The notes: generated by a model not told the origin, from the letters alone. A DNA stretch of 64,000 bases from Cohnella pontilimi (GCF_005049045.1 NZ_SUPK01000008.1:186001-250000); one strand, 5' to 3'; numbered from the stretch's first letter, positions 8,679-17,585 are shown. Program-made: numbers and translations.

Positions 8679-8871
8679 TTTTACCCCCGTCCGAAAAATG
8701 GTATACTGGGAAAGAGCAGGCAAAGATGATGTTCTGCCCCCTGTGGCGGAGAAATCGAAACTTGCAAGGGCGAACCGTATTCATGGGGTTCTCCGGGTGG
8801 CGTAATCGCCTCCGTGCCGGGCTTCTTTGCCGGGTGCCGGTGCGGAATCCATTCCACTGGGAGGGAATAGC
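8679..8871 (+). promoter_or_regulatory. Promoter and GC-rich leader of the 62-aa gene
   Basis: TTTTAC (8679-8684), a 17-bp spacer and TATACT (8702-8707) resemble a sigma-A promoter. About 160 nt of leader follow before the coding start. The leader can form short GC-rich stems, for example GGCG-TAAT-CGCC and CCGGGC...GCCGGG. It matches no riboswitch class that I recognise. Confidence 0.4.
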
Positions 8872-9060
8872 ATGGCCAAACGTAGCCACAACGAAGTTCA
8901 AGAAAGTTTGAGAGAACTGACGAGAATTTTTCGCCCTAAAGATCCGCGCAAGTTTGTAAAAGATTACATCCGGAAATATCGCATCACAGGTGGATATGAA
9001 GACGAATTGACCATGCTCGTGGAACGCGAGCTGGTTAAGTTAAACTCCCCGGCTTCCTAA
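8872..9060 (+). CDS. Small conserved hypothetical protein (62 aa)
   Basis: A 62-residue basic protein with mixed charged helices, including SLRELTRIFRPKDPRKFV and DYIRKYRITGGYEDELT, and no membrane segment. ATG 8872 follows TGGGAGGGAATAGC, and a strong terminator follows the stop, so the unit looks like a genuine single-gene transcript. I do not recognise a family. A 15-codon extension upstream is not supported by a ribosome site. Confidence 0.65.
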   Translation: MAKRSHNEVQESLRELTRIFRPKDPRKFVKDYIRKYRITGGYEDELTMLVERELVKLNSPAS

Positions 9061-9070
9061 GCCGAGGGCG

Positions 9071-9119
9071 GAGCCGACAAGAACCGGACGGGATCCGGCG
9101 CTGTGTCGGCTCTTTTTTT
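9071..9119 (+). terminator. Intrinsic terminator
   Basis: GAGCCGACA (9071-9079) pairs perfectly with TGTCGGCTC (9104-9112), followed by seven T. Confidence 0.9.
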
Positions 9120-9169
9120 ACTTTGATAACAGATGCGGGACGCAGTATGATGAGACCGGGTGAGATAAC

Positions 9170-10087
9170 GTGAAAACATTGTTGCAGCTGAATACCATTT
9201 TTCTGAGCATGGTCATGGAGGCCATACCATTCATCCTGGTCGGCGTGCTCATTTCGGGGTTGATCCAGACGTTCGTGACCGAGCGATGGATTGCCCGGCT
9301 GATGCCGCGGAACCGCATCGTTTCGTCCTTGTTCGGCTGCGGTATCGGGGTGTTTTTTCCGTCCTGCGAATGCGGGATCGTTCCGATTACGAAACGGTTG
9401 ATGAACAAAGGGGTTCCGCTGAATGCCGGCATCGCCTTCATGCTGACCGGACCGGTCATTAACCCGATCGTACTGTTCTCGACCTACGTGGCGTTCGGGA
9501 ACGACTGGAACGTTGTGGCGATTCGTGCCGGAATGGCCGTGGCGGTCGCTTTCCTCGTATCCGTCATCGTCGGCTTCCTATTTCCCGATTTGCCGTTGCG
9601 CCAGCCGAAGGCGCAGTTGGAAGCCGCGGCGGCCATAGAGCCCGGTTACATGCCCGAGCCGGCGGCCAGACGGCCGGTCGGGACGCAAATCGCCGACGTA
9701 TTCCGGCATGCAATCGACGAGTTTTTCTCCGTGGGTAAATATCTTGTGTTCGGAGCCTTCATCGCCGCGAGCATGCAGACGTTCATTCCGACTTCTTCGC
9801 TGCTTCATTTGGGAAACAATGAGATCACCGCGTCGCTGGTCATGCTGGGACTGGCATTTACGATGTCGCTATGTTCGGAAGCGGACGCGTTCATCGCTTC
9901 GTCTTTCCGCAGCACTTTCTCGATGGGAGCACTGTCCGCGTTTCTGGTGTACGGGCCGATGATCGACATTAAAAATACTTTGATGCTTATGGCGGCTTTC
10001 AAGGGTAAATTCGTCGCCGTGCTGATTGCCCTCGTCACCGTGTTCACGCTGATCGGATCTTTGATCGTCGGGAGGTTGGTCGGATGA
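9170..10087 (+). CDS. YcgR-like (DUF318/ArsP) permease
   Basis: 305 residues with two clusters of membrane helices around a cytoplasmic loop (about residues 145-185). The paired half-signatures FGCGIGVFFPSCECGIVPITKRL and LCSEADAFIASSF are characteristic of the ArsP_1/DUF318 permeases. The family covers organoarsenical exporters and uncharacterised metal-related permeases. The start is GTG 9170. The downstream gene overlaps by 4 bp (ATGA), which implies translational coupling. The pair corresponds to ycgR-ycgQ in Bacillus subtilis. Confidence 0.85.
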   Translation: MKTLLQLNTIFLSMVMEAIPFILVGVLISGLIQTFVTERWIARLMPRNRIVSSLFGCGIGVFFPSCECGIVPITKRLMNKGVPLNAGIAFMLTGPVINPIVLFSTYVAFGNDWNVVAIRAGMAVAVAFLVSVIVGFLFPDLPLRQPKAQLEAAAAIEPGYMPEPAARRPVGTQIADVFRHAIDEFFSVGKYLVFGAFIAASMQTFIPTSSLLHLGNNEITASLVMLGLAFTMSLCSEADAFIASSFRSTFSMGALSAFLVYGPMIDIKNTLMLMAAFKGKFVAVLIALVTVFTLIGSLIVGRLVG

Positions 10088-11061
10088 GCCGATTTCTGAT
10101 CCTGTTCGGGTTCGCATTGATGTTCACACTCATCCATGTAGAAGGTAACCTGAACAAATACATCAACACGAAATACGCCTACCTGTCGTTTACGGCCATT
10201 GCGCTGCTGTTTATTTTGAGCGCGTTCGAATTCGTTCGTTTCTATCGTCAGGAGAAAGAAGCGGAGGCCCGCAAACAAGCGGCCGTCGGGGAAATGGGCA
10301 GCGAGCACGAGCATGACCATGCGCATCATGATCACGCGCAACACGACCATGTGCATCACGTGCACTCGCTTCACGCACATGAGCATCATGGCCACGAGCA
10401 CGCCGATCCTTACGGGCACGACCATGGGCATTCTCACGATGGCGGCCCCAGGTGGCAAAAGATGCTGAGTGTCGTCATTTTGATCGTCCCGATTTTCACC
10501 GGCATTTTCCTGCCTGTGCAGACGCTGGATTCCAGCTTTGTGAAAGCCAAAGGCTTCGCCTTCAAAGGGATCGACGTCTCGGCCGACAACCCCGGACAGC
10601 ACCAGTTCCTCAAGCCGGACACGAGCGTGTATTACGGAAGCGACGGTTACGAAGAGGTGAAAAACCAGGAGCATTCCGAGTTTGCCGGCCTCAAGGAAAT
10701 TCAACTGACGGATCAAAACTATTTGAAGGGCCTGGAGGTCATCTACAACTATCCCGGCGAATTTATGGGGCGGACGGTTTCATTCGACGGATTTGCGTAC
10801 ATCGGAGAACAAGCGGACGACCGCCACTATTTCGTTTTCCGATTCGGTTTCATTCATTGTGCCGCAGATTCGGGGGTTTTCGGGATGCTTGCCGAGTTTC
10901 CGAAAAATACGGTGTTGCAGAACGATGAATGGGTGCATGTTTCGGGTACGCTGACTTCGCAGTTATATCCACCCTTCAAACAAACGATTCCGGTCCTGAA
11001 AGTGACGGATTGGCACACCATTCCGGCGCCGAAAGATCCTTACGTATATCGCAATTACTAA
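10084..11061 (+). CDS. TIGR03943-family permease subunit with a long His-rich loop (YcgQ-like)
   Basis: 325 residues. Two or three N-terminal membrane helices are followed by a loop at about residues 70-120 with roughly 20 histidines mixed with Asp and Glu, such as HEHDHAHHDHAQHDH. After one more helix (about 128-145) comes an extracytoplasmic domain with DGFAYIGEQADDRHYFVFRFGFIHCAADS. The family partners YcgR-like permeases. The His-rich loop is a likely zinc, nickel or cobalt binding region, as in ZIP and CDF carriers. Metal specificity is unknown. Translationally coupled to the upstream gene. Confidence 0.85.
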   Translation: MSRFLILFGFALMFTLIHVEGNLNKYINTKYAYLSFTAIALLFILSAFEFVRFYRQEKEAEARKQAAVGEMGSEHEHDHAHHDHAQHDHVHHVHSLHAHEHHGHEHADPYGHDHGHSHDGGPRWQKMLSVVILIVPIFTGIFLPVQTLDSSFVKAKGFAFKGIDVSADNPGQHQFLKPDTSVYYGSDGYEEVKNQEHSEFAGLKEIQLTDQNYLKGLEVIYNYPGEFMGRTVSFDGFAYIGEQADDRHYFVFRFGFIHCAADSGVFGMLAEFPKNTVLQNDEWVHVSGTLTSQLYPPFKQTIPVLKVTDWHTIPAPKDPYVYRNY

Positions 11062-11081
11062 TATATATGGAAGAAAAAAGC

Positions 11082-11828
11082 TTAACGCGCCTGCGGTTCC
11101 GGTCCGACGCCTCCCGGCGAATCGCCGTCATGCTCGTAAAGCGGAACGGGTATTTCATGGCCCATCCCGAACATATACCGAACGAGCTGGTTAAATTGAG
11201 GCGTCACCTCGTTCAGCGAGCGGCCCGCCCAGGACAATTTGGCGAACTCCACCAGCTGGTTCACAAATTCGCGATTGCCCGAGACGTGAACCTCCTGTAC
11301 GGTCGGATGCGCCCGGCGGATCGTGTCCCCGATCGTTTGCCGGAGCTCGCTGGATAAGTCGGAAACGTCTTTATGGGTAAAATAAGAATTGTAAGGGGTC
11401 GCGAGCTGGCGGTTATCCCATTTGGAGCTGCCGCTGTTGATGTCATATACGCCTTCCATCGTCCCGCTGTTGTCCTGCTCCGTGAGATTCCGGCCCCCGC
11501 GGGCTTTCGTTCCGGTAGCGGACCAGTCGGTCATGATGCCCACATAGGCGTTGCGGTCCGTGACGAAGACGAGCGCCGTGTAGATGCCGGGAAGCCCGGA
11601 CACTCTCCGGGATAAATCCGCGCTGTATTCGAAGTACTGATTTTCGTGGCGGCCCGGATCGGCGGAGTAGTTGCCGAACGAGCGGACGCGCGCCGTTTTG
11701 GGATCGTCGCGCTGCCGGCTTCCGTAGTCCTGCAAGCTTTTTGAATGATAATCTTGGTAATTGCAGGCGGACATACAGCCGATCAGAACGAGTGCGCCGG
11801 TGAGGCGGGCAAGCCGGGACAAGAACAT
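11082..11828 (-). CDS. YhcN/YlaJ-type sporulation lipoprotein
   Basis: 248 residues. The signal peptide ends in a lipobox, LVLIGCMSAC, so the mature protein starts at the cysteine before NYQDYHSK. The body has ALVFVTDRNAYVGIMTDW and LSSELRQTIGDTIRRAHPTVQEVHVSGNREFVNQL, the hallmark of the YhcN/YlaJ family of spore-associated lipoproteins. The chosen ATG 11828 follows AAGGAGGGTTGTCCG; a longer frame to 12080 has no such site. The protein should be membrane-anchored in the forespore. It converges with the permease pair. Confidence 0.85.
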   Translation of the reverse strand: MFLSRLARLTGALVLIGCMSACNYQDYHSKSLQDYGSRQRDDPKTARVRSFGNYSADPGRHENQYFEYSADLSRRVSGLPGIYTALVFVTDRNAYVGIMTDWSATGTKARGGRNLTEQDNSGTMEGVYDINSGSSKWDNRQLATPYNSYFTHKDVSDLSSELRQTIGDTIRRAHPTVQEVHVSGNREFVNQLVEFAKLSWAGRSLNEVTPQFNQLVRYMFGMGHEIPVPLYEHDGDSPGGVGPEPQAR

Positions 11829-12080
11829 CGGACAACCCTCCTTGGGGGAATGAGCGAATGCGGTTGTTTGTAGCGTTTGCCCCCGGCGCGATTGTATGCG
11901 TCCTGTCCGGTACATAAAACGCTCCTCGTTTGGTAAAAAGATGAGAAAGGGAATGGAGGGTACTGTTCTCGGACGATGAGAGGAGCAGGTGGTTCCGACC
12001 GAAGGGTACAAGGCCTCGCCGGAAGCTCCGTGAAGCGGGAAATCCTTAGAACGGCGTGGATTTGACAGTTTTGAGAACAA

Positions 12081-12131
12081 TTTGTGAACTCGGTTGTGAA
12101 CATTGACAAACAGATGACCGAATCTTTATAT
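12081..12131 (+). promoter_or_regulatory. cta operon promoter with ResD-like direct repeats
   Basis: TTGACA (12103-12108), a 17-bp spacer and TTATAT (12126-12131) form a strong sigma-A promoter. Directly upstream lie two direct repeats, TTTGTGAAC (12081-12089) and GTTGTGAAC (12093-12101), with a weaker TTTGAGAAC before them. They resemble the TTTGTGAAT boxes bound by ResD, which activates cta genes in Bacillus when oxygen falls. The role is inferred. Confidence 0.6.
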
Positions 12132-12182
12132 TTGATTAGAGTGATTTAGGGTTCCGCGAAAACGTCAAATGGGGTTGATAAG

Positions 12183-13226
12183 ATGAATCTGAAGTACGTT
12201 ATGAAGCGCATCCTTCCGCTTTTGACGGGTTTGGCGCTGCTTTTGTCGGGTTGCGGACGGGCCGACCTTTCCGCACTGAATCCGCAAGGGCCGGTAGCGC
12301 AAAAGCAATACGATCTGATTAAACTTTCCATCAGTATCATGACGCTCGTCGTTGTGGTCGTATTTGCGATCTTGATTTATGTATTGATCAAATACCGTCG
12401 CCGGAAGGGCGACAAATCGATACCGAAGCAGGTGGAAGGAAACCACACGCTGGAAATTATCTGGACGGTTATTCCGCTCGTCCTTCTGCTCATCCTGGGC
12501 GTACCTACGATCCAAACAGTATTCGGCTTGGCCAAAGATTACTCTCACGACAAGAATGCCGTTCACGTGAAAGTGACGTCCCATCTTTACTGGTGGGAAT
12601 TCGAATACACCGATTATGGCGTAACGACGGCACAAGAGCTGGTCGTTCCGACCAACAAGAAAATCTCTTTCGATCTGGTCTCGGCCGACGTGAAGCACTC
12701 CTTCTGGATCCCTTCGATCGGCGGTAAAATGGACACCAACCCGGGCCTGACCAACCGCATGTATCTGGAGTTCCCTAAGGAAGGCATCTACCGGGGCAAA
12801 TGCGCGGAGCTTTGCGGACCTTCCCATTCCCTGATGGATTTCAAAGCGAAATCGGTCAGTCCCGAATCGTTCGATCGCTGGATTGCGGCTATGAAAGCTC
12901 CGGCTCAAGTTGCCGCAGACGCGCACATCCAGGAAACTTTCCGCGCCAAATGCTTGACCTGCCACGCGGTGGGCGATCAAGGCGCACATGCCGCTCCGAA
13001 CTTGACGGGTGTCGGAGGCCGCGAAACGTTCGGCGGCATTCTGTACAACGACTCGGATCCGAATAACCGGGAACAAGTAACGGTTGACAACCTGAAAACG
13101 TGGATCACCGATCCGCAAAAGGTGAAGCCGGGCAACACGATGCCAAGCGCGAAAGACAACCAATTGACGCCCGAGGAAATCGACGGCATCGCCAAATATT
13201 TGGCGGGATATAAACTTAACTACTAA
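12183..13226 (+). CDS. ctaC: Cytochrome c oxidase subunit II, caa3 type, lipoprotein with fused cytochrome c
   Basis: 347 residues. A lipobox (LLLSGC, Cys24), two membrane helices (about 48-68 and 92-112) and a cupredoxin domain with the CuA ligands in GKCAELCGPSHSLM (Cys207, Cys211, His215, Met218) are visible. A C-terminal cytochrome c domain carries CLTCH (residues 257-261) and a distal Met in NTMPSAKD. This architecture defines the Bacillus-type caa3 oxidase, which takes electrons from cytochrome c and reduces oxygen. First gene of ctaCDEFG. Confidence 0.97.
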   Translation: MNLKYVMKRILPLLTGLALLLSGCGRADLSALNPQGPVAQKQYDLIKLSISIMTLVVVVVFAILIYVLIKYRRRKGDKSIPKQVEGNHTLEIIWTVIPLVLLLILGVPTIQTVFGLAKDYSHDKNAVHVKVTSHLYWWEFEYTDYGVTTAQELVVPTNKKISFDLVSADVKHSFWIPSIGGKMDTNPGLTNRMYLEFPKEGIYRGKCAELCGPSHSLMDFKAKSVSPESFDRWIAAMKAPAQVAADAHIQETFRAKCLTCHAVGDQGAHAAPNLTGVGGRETFGGILYNDSDPNNREQVTVDNLKTWITDPQKVKPGNTMPSAKDNQLTPEEIDGIAKYLAGYKLNY

Positions 13227-13256
13227 TCAGGCGGGTAACGAAGGGGGTCCGAGAAG

Positions 13257-15131
13257 TTGTCTACACACGCTGCAAACACGGCACACGATGCCCATGCGCA
13301 CACGCATACGGTCAAGCGTTACCGCGGCTTGATGGATTGGCTTACGACCGTAGACCATAAGAAGATCGGCATATTGTATTTGATCGCGGGATTTTTCTTT
13401 TTCCTCGTTGGCGGAGCGGAAGCGATCATGATCCGGATTCAGCTGCTTAAGCCGATGAACGATTTCGTCGCAGCCGATACGTTTAACGAATTACTTACGA
13501 TGCACGGAACTACGATGATCTTCCTTGCGGCGATGCCGATGCTGTTCGCGCTCATGAATGCGGTCGTACCGCTTCAACTCGGCGCGCGCGACGTCGCCTT
13601 CCCGTTCCTGAACTCGCTCGGGTTCTGGACGTTCTTCGCCGGTGGTATTTTGCTGAATCTCGGCTGGTTCGACGCATCGGCTCCGGACGCCGGCTGGACG
13701 GCTTACGCTCCGCTGTCGGGTCCGACGTTTAATGGTTCACGGGCCATGGATTACTACGTTATCGGCTTGCAGATTGCAGGTATCGGTACGCTGCTCGGCG
13801 GCATCAACTTCATGGCGACGATCATCAACATGCGGGCGCCGGGCATGTCGTTCATGCGGATGCCGATGTTCACCTGGGCGATCTTCATTACGTCCGTGCT
13901 GATCGTATTCGCTTTCCCGGTACTTACGGTAGGATTGGTCGCATTGATGTTCGACCGGTTGTTCGGGGCGAATTTCTTCGAATCCGGCACCGGCGGTAAC
14001 GAAGTGCTTTGGGAGCATATCTTCTGGATATTCGGTCACCCTGAGGTGTATATCTTGATCCTGCCGGCATTCGGTGTCATCTCCGAAGTCGTCAGCACAT
14101 TCTCCCGTAAACGTTTGTTCGGTTACAGCTCCATGGTGTTCGCCCTCGTGCTGATCGCCTTCCTGGGCTTCATGGTATGGGCTCACCACATGTTCGCCAC
14201 AGGCCTCGGCCCGGTTGCGAACGCGTTGTTCTCCATCGGTACGATGCTGATTGCGGTGCCGACAGGGGTCAAGATTTTCAACTGGCTGTTCACGTTGTGG
14301 GGCGGTTCGATCAGATATACGACCGCGATGCTGTTCGCCGTCGGCTTCATTCCGACCTTCGTCATGGGCGGCGTTACGGGCGTTATGCTCGCATCAGCGC
14401 CGGCCGACTACCAGTATCATGACAGTTATTTTGTCGTCGCTCACTTCCACTACGTTATCGTGGGCGGTTTGATTCTCGGTATTTTCGCCGGTCTTCATTA
14501 CTGGTGGCCGAAAATGTTCGGCCGTCATCTCAACGAAGGTCTCGGCAAACTCACGTTCTGGACGTTCTTTATCGGTTTCCATTTGACTTTCTTCGTGCAG
14601 CATTTCCTCGGCTTGCTGGGGATGCCGCGCCGGGTTTGGACTTATTTGCCGAACCAGGGTCTGGACAATATGAACCTCATCAGCTCGATCGGCGCGTTCC
14701 TCATGGGGATCGGCACCATCGTATTCGTAACGAACGTCATTATCACTTGGCTGAAACCGCGCAACGCGGAAGCCGACGCATGGGAAGACGGACGTTCTTT
14801 GGAATGGACGATCCCGTCGCCGCCGCCGGAGTATAACTTCAAGCAAACCCCGCTCGTACGCGGCGCTGATGCCTGGTGGAAAGAGAAGATGGACGGCAAA
14901 ACGGAAATGACGCCTGCCGAGCCGGTCGGTCCGATCCATATGCCTTCTCCGTCGATTCTTCCGCTGATTATGAGTATCGGATTGTTTATCGCCGGTTTCG
15001 GATTCATGTACGACAATCTGCTGGCGACGATCGGCGGTCTTGCGGTCACGTTCGCCTGCATGTTCCTCCGCTCGGTGTTTGACGATCACGGCTTCCACAT
15101 CGACCCGGAACATGAGGAGGTGCACGCATGA
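13257..15131 (+). CDS. ctaD: Cytochrome c oxidase subunit I
   Basis: 624 residues with the heme-copper core. HGTTMIF gives a low-spin heme ligand. WEHIFWIFGHPEVYILILP carries the CuB histidine with its cross-linked tyrosine. WAHHMFATG gives the other two CuB histidines, and VAHFHYVIVGG holds the heme ligands. The K-channel YSSMVFALVLIAFLGFMVWAHHM is intact, so this is an A-type proton-pumping oxidase. The start is TTG 13257 behind AAGGGGGTCC. It overlaps ctaE by 4 bp. Confidence 0.97.
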   Translation: MSTHAANTAHDAHAHTHTVKRYRGLMDWLTTVDHKKIGILYLIAGFFFFLVGGAEAIMIRIQLLKPMNDFVAADTFNELLTMHGTTMIFLAAMPMLFALMNAVVPLQLGARDVAFPFLNSLGFWTFFAGGILLNLGWFDASAPDAGWTAYAPLSGPTFNGSRAMDYYVIGLQIAGIGTLLGGINFMATIINMRAPGMSFMRMPMFTWAIFITSVLIVFAFPVLTVGLVALMFDRLFGANFFESGTGGNEVLWEHIFWIFGHPEVYILILPAFGVISEVVSTFSRKRLFGYSSMVFALVLIAFLGFMVWAHHMFATGLGPVANALFSIGTMLIAVPTGVKIFNWLFTLWGGSIRYTTAMLFAVGFIPTFVMGGVTGVMLASAPADYQYHDSYFVVAHFHYVIVGGLILGIFAGLHYWWPKMFGRHLNEGLGKLTFWTFFIGFHLTFFVQHFLGLLGMPRRVWTYLPNQGLDNMNLISSIGAFLMGIGTIVFVTNVIITWLKPRNAEADAWEDGRSLEWTIPSPPPEYNFKQTPLVRGADAWWKEKMDGKTEMTPAEPVGPIHMPSPSILPLIMSIGLFIAGFGFMYDNLLATIGGLAVTFACMFLRSVFDDHGFHIDPEHEEVHA

Positions 15132-15745
15132 GCGCACATCAACACGCAGAAGGCCATCTTCCGCACGAACCGGAGAAAGCCACATTAGAAGGCCGCAATA
15201 AAATTTTGGGCTTCTGGATTTTCCTCGGAGCGGAAACCGTACTGTTCGGAACGCTGTTCTCCGCATTCATCGCCCTTCGCCACCAGGTGCTCGACGGTCC
15301 GCATCCGTCGCACCTGTTCGAACTGCCGATGATATTCGCGGCCACGATGATCCTGCTCACATCCAGCCTAATGAGTGTGTTCGCCGTTCAGGCCATGCAC
15401 AATAATAAGGTGAAGGCCATGATCGGATGGCTGCTCGTGACGATTTTGCTCGGCCTCGCGTTCTTGGGCTTGGAGATTACCGAGTTCAACACTTACGTGT
15501 CCGAAGGACATAACATGAAGACGAGCGCCTTCAGCTCATCGTTCTATACGCTGGTCGGCTTCCACGGGGCACACGTCGCTTTCGGCGTTCTGTGGATCGG
15601 ACTGCTGATTACGCAGATTTTCAAAAAAGGTTTGACGGTCGTAACCGCGCCGAAAATTTATTTGTCCGCCATCTACTGGCACTTTATCGACGTCGTATGG
15701 GTGTTCATCTTCACCGTAGTGTACTTGATGGGAAAGGTGGGATAA
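15128..15745 (+). CDS. ctaE: Cytochrome c oxidase subunit III
   Basis: 205 residues with five membrane helices, the short bacterial form of subunit III. Signatures are LGFWIFLGAETVLFGTLFSAFIALR near the start, GFHGAHVAFGVLWIGLL, and YWHFIDVVWVFIFTVVYLMG at the end. Subunit III stabilises the catalytic core and its proton uptake. The start overlaps ctaD (ATGA), and a GAGGAGG site lies inside the end of ctaD. Confidence 0.96.
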   Translation: MSAHQHAEGHLPHEPEKATLEGRNKILGFWIFLGAETVLFGTLFSAFIALRHQVLDGPHPSHLFELPMIFAATMILLTSSLMSVFAVQAMHNNKVKAMIGWLLVTILLGLAFLGLEITEFNTYVSEGHNMKTSAFSSSFYTLVGFHGAHVAFGVLWIGLLITQIFKKGLTVVTAPKIYLSAIYWHFIDVVWVFIFTVVYLMGKVG

Positions 15746-15749
15746 TCTC

Positions 15750-16064
15750 ATGGCGAGTAACCATTCGTCTTCGGAAGAAGTGAAACGTCATCGGGTGGAA
15801 GGTCCGCAGAAGCACATCGTCGCTTTCGTGCTGTCCCTCGCGTTGACGATTATCGCCTTCGCAGCCGTAGCTGCGGGAGATATTAACACGACGTTCACTT
15901 ACATTATTTTGGTGGCCATGGCCATCATTCAAGTGTTCGTGCAATTGGCTTTCTGGATGCATATGAAGGACCGGGGGCATCTGTTCCCGATCATCGCGAT
16001 CGTAGCCGGTGTATTTGTCGTCTTCACGGCTGTCATCACTGCAGTGTACTGGGTTTGGTGGTAA
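15750..16064 (+). CDS. ctaF: Cytochrome c oxidase subunit IV
   Basis: 104 residues with three helices, AFVLSLALTIIAFAAVA, IILVAMAIIQVFVQLAFWMHM and IAIVAGVFVVFTAVITAVYWVWW. The middle segment ending in FWMHMKDRG is typical of the COX4_pro family in Bacillus caa3 and quinol oxidases. It lies 4 bp after ctaE and is followed by a hairpin. Confidence 0.93.
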   Translation: MASNHSSSEEVKRHRVEGPQKHIVAFVLSLALTIIAFAAVAAGDINTTFTYIILVAMAIIQVFVQLAFWMHMKDRGHLFPIIAIVAGVFVVFTAVITAVYWVWW

Positions 16065-16087
16065 TTCCGCGGTTTTAACGAACTGAA

Positions 16088-16116
16088 GAGAGGCGGGCCT
16101 GTTCCGCCTCTCTTTT
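16088..16116 (+). terminator. Hairpin between ctaF and ctaG
   Basis: GAGAGGCGG (16088-16096) pairs with CCGCCTCTC (16104-16112), followed by TTTT. It may partly end ctaCDEF transcripts and lower the expression of ctaG, which is needed in smaller amounts. Confidence 0.75.
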
Positions 16117-16158
16117 GAATTTTGCGGAACATGATTGGAAAGGTGGTGTCACGATTAG

Positions 16159-17058
16159 ATGTGGGGATTGGAATATTTCTCTTTCCGCGATTTATGGAGC
16201 CCGGTGCTCATGGTCTTCATGATGGCGGCAGGAGTTCTCTATACATTTGTCGTCGGTCCTTGGCGGACGCACTTCGCGGGCAGTTCGCCGGTACCGATGA
16301 AAAAACAGATCACTTTTTTGCTGGCCGTCCTGTTGCTGTACCTGGCCCAAGGCGGTCCGCTCAGCATGCTCGGTCATATGATGTTTACGTTTCACATGAC
16401 CGACATGGCGATTTCATACTTCATCGTGCCCTCAATGCTGTTGTACGGCATTCCGGATTGGCTGTGGAGATGGGCGTTCGCCCGTTCCTTCTGGCGTCCG
16501 TTGCGCTTCTTGATGAATCCGCTGTTCGGGCTGTTTTTCTTTAACCTGCTGTTCTCGTTCTACCACATGCCGAATATTCACGATTGGATCATGGTCCACT
16601 ACACCGCGCACGCTTTCTTTTATGTCTTGCTCCTGATTGCGGCCATGATGAACTGGTGGCATATCGCTTGCCCAGTGCCGGAATGGTCGCGGCTCAGCTC
16701 GCTGCGGCGGCTCGGATTCGTGTTTCTTAACGGATTGCTGCTGACGCCCGCATGCGTGTTGATCATCTTTGCCGGGGAGCCTCTGTTTTCCGTGTATAGC
16801 GATCCCAACGTATGGGCGAAGGCGATGGGATATTGCGTCTCCGGAGATCCGTCGGCTTTGCTGGCGAAGTTCGAAGGCCCGGCGTTCTTCAACCTGATGT
16901 CGGTGGAGGCGGATCAGCAGCTTGGCGGGATCGTCATGAAGTTCCTGCAGGAGTTCATCAACATCGGTGCGTTGTTCGTCATTTTCATGGGCTGGTATAA
17001 ACGGGATCGCGCTGCGGAAGACGATCCGTCATTGGACGATGCGGCGGAGATCGTATAA
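16159..17058 (+). CDS. ctaG: caa3 oxidase assembly factor CtaG
   Basis: 299 residues with seven predicted helices. Family motifs include LYLAQGGPLSMLGHMMFTFHMTDMAIS and YHMPNIHDWIMVHYTAHAFFYVLL, whose conserved histidines may bind copper or heme. In Bacillus, CtaG is required for active caa3 oxidase and probably acts in CuB delivery. ATG 16159 follows AAAGGTGGTGTCACGATTAG. It lies after a hairpin, with the DUF420 gene downstream. Confidence 0.93.
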   Translation: MWGLEYFSFRDLWSPVLMVFMMAAGVLYTFVVGPWRTHFAGSSPVPMKKQITFLLAVLLLYLAQGGPLSMLGHMMFTFHMTDMAISYFIVPSMLLYGIPDWLWRWAFARSFWRPLRFLMNPLFGLFFFNLLFSFYHMPNIHDWIMVHYTAHAFFYVLLLIAAMMNWWHIACPVPEWSRLSSLRRLGFVFLNGLLLTPACVLIIFAGEPLFSVYSDPNVWAKAMGYCVSGDPSALLAKFEGPAFFNLMSVEADQQLGGIVMKFLQEFINIGALFVIFMGWYKRDRAAEDDPSLDDAAEIV

Positions 17059-17112
17059 AATATAAACAGTTTGCGTGTGTATTTACATGTCAATTGGACG
17101 GGTGGTTCTTTC

Positions 17113-17571
17113 ATGTCTTGGTATGACGTTTTGCCGGCCATCAGCACCAGCTTTATCGCCATCAGCGCCATTCTCGTGGCGATCGGCTGGGCGTTGATCA
17201 TTCGCAAGAAAAGGGACGCTCATCGCAACACGATGATTGCGGCCGCAATCGCCGCTTTGATTTTCTTCATCATCTATATGTCCCGTACGATATTCGTAGG
17301 AAACACCGAATGGGGCGGACCGGAAAGCCTGAAGACCATCTATCTCATCTTCCTGCTGTTCCATATCACGCTCGCCACGATTGCCGCAGTATTCGGTATT
17401 ACAACGCTGGTGCTGGCCTTCCGCGAGCGGTTCGCCAAGCACCGCAAATGGGGACGGATCACCGCCGTGATCTGGTTCGCAACAGCGATAACGGGCATCA
17501 CGGTTTACATTCTGCTCTACCAGCTGTACCCCGGCGGTCATACGAAGCCGCTCATAGATGCGATATTCTGA
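17113..17571 (+). CDS. DUF420 protein (CtaM/YozB-like), heme-A oxidase maturation
   Basis: 152 residues with four or five helices. Conserved features are AHRNTMIAAAIAAL, WGGPESLKTIYLIFLLFHITLA, FAKHRKWGRITAVIWF and the end YILLYQLYP, with the family's paired histidines. In Staphylococcus aureus the DUF420 protein CtaM is needed for active heme-A oxidases; the same job is inferred here from the position after ctaG. The start is ATG 17113; an in-frame extension to 17071 lacks a site. Confidence 0.87.
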   Translation: MSWYDVLPAISTSFIAISAILVAIGWALIIRKKRDAHRNTMIAAAIAALIFFIIYMSRTIFVGNTEWGGPESLKTIYLIFLLFHITLATIAAVFGITTLVLAFRERFAKHRKWGRITAVIWFATAITGITVYILLYQLYPGGHTKPLIDAIF

Positions 17572-17585
17572 TTGGATGAGAAGGA

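Noticed and set aside
8726-8911. 61-codon frame in the leader of the 62-residue gene
   Set aside because: Overlaps the better supported start at 8872 in another frame, lacks a proper ribosome site, and is rich in Arg, Trp and Cys in a random fashion.
9805-10716. 303-codon frame opposite the permease pair
   Set aside because: Lies antisense to both permease genes; its Val/Met-rich stretch is simply the complement of the His-rich loop.
12165-13163. 332-codon frame opposite ctaC
   Set aside because: Purely antisense to a certain gene; the composition (many Arg, His, Gln) is that of a complementary-strand artefact.
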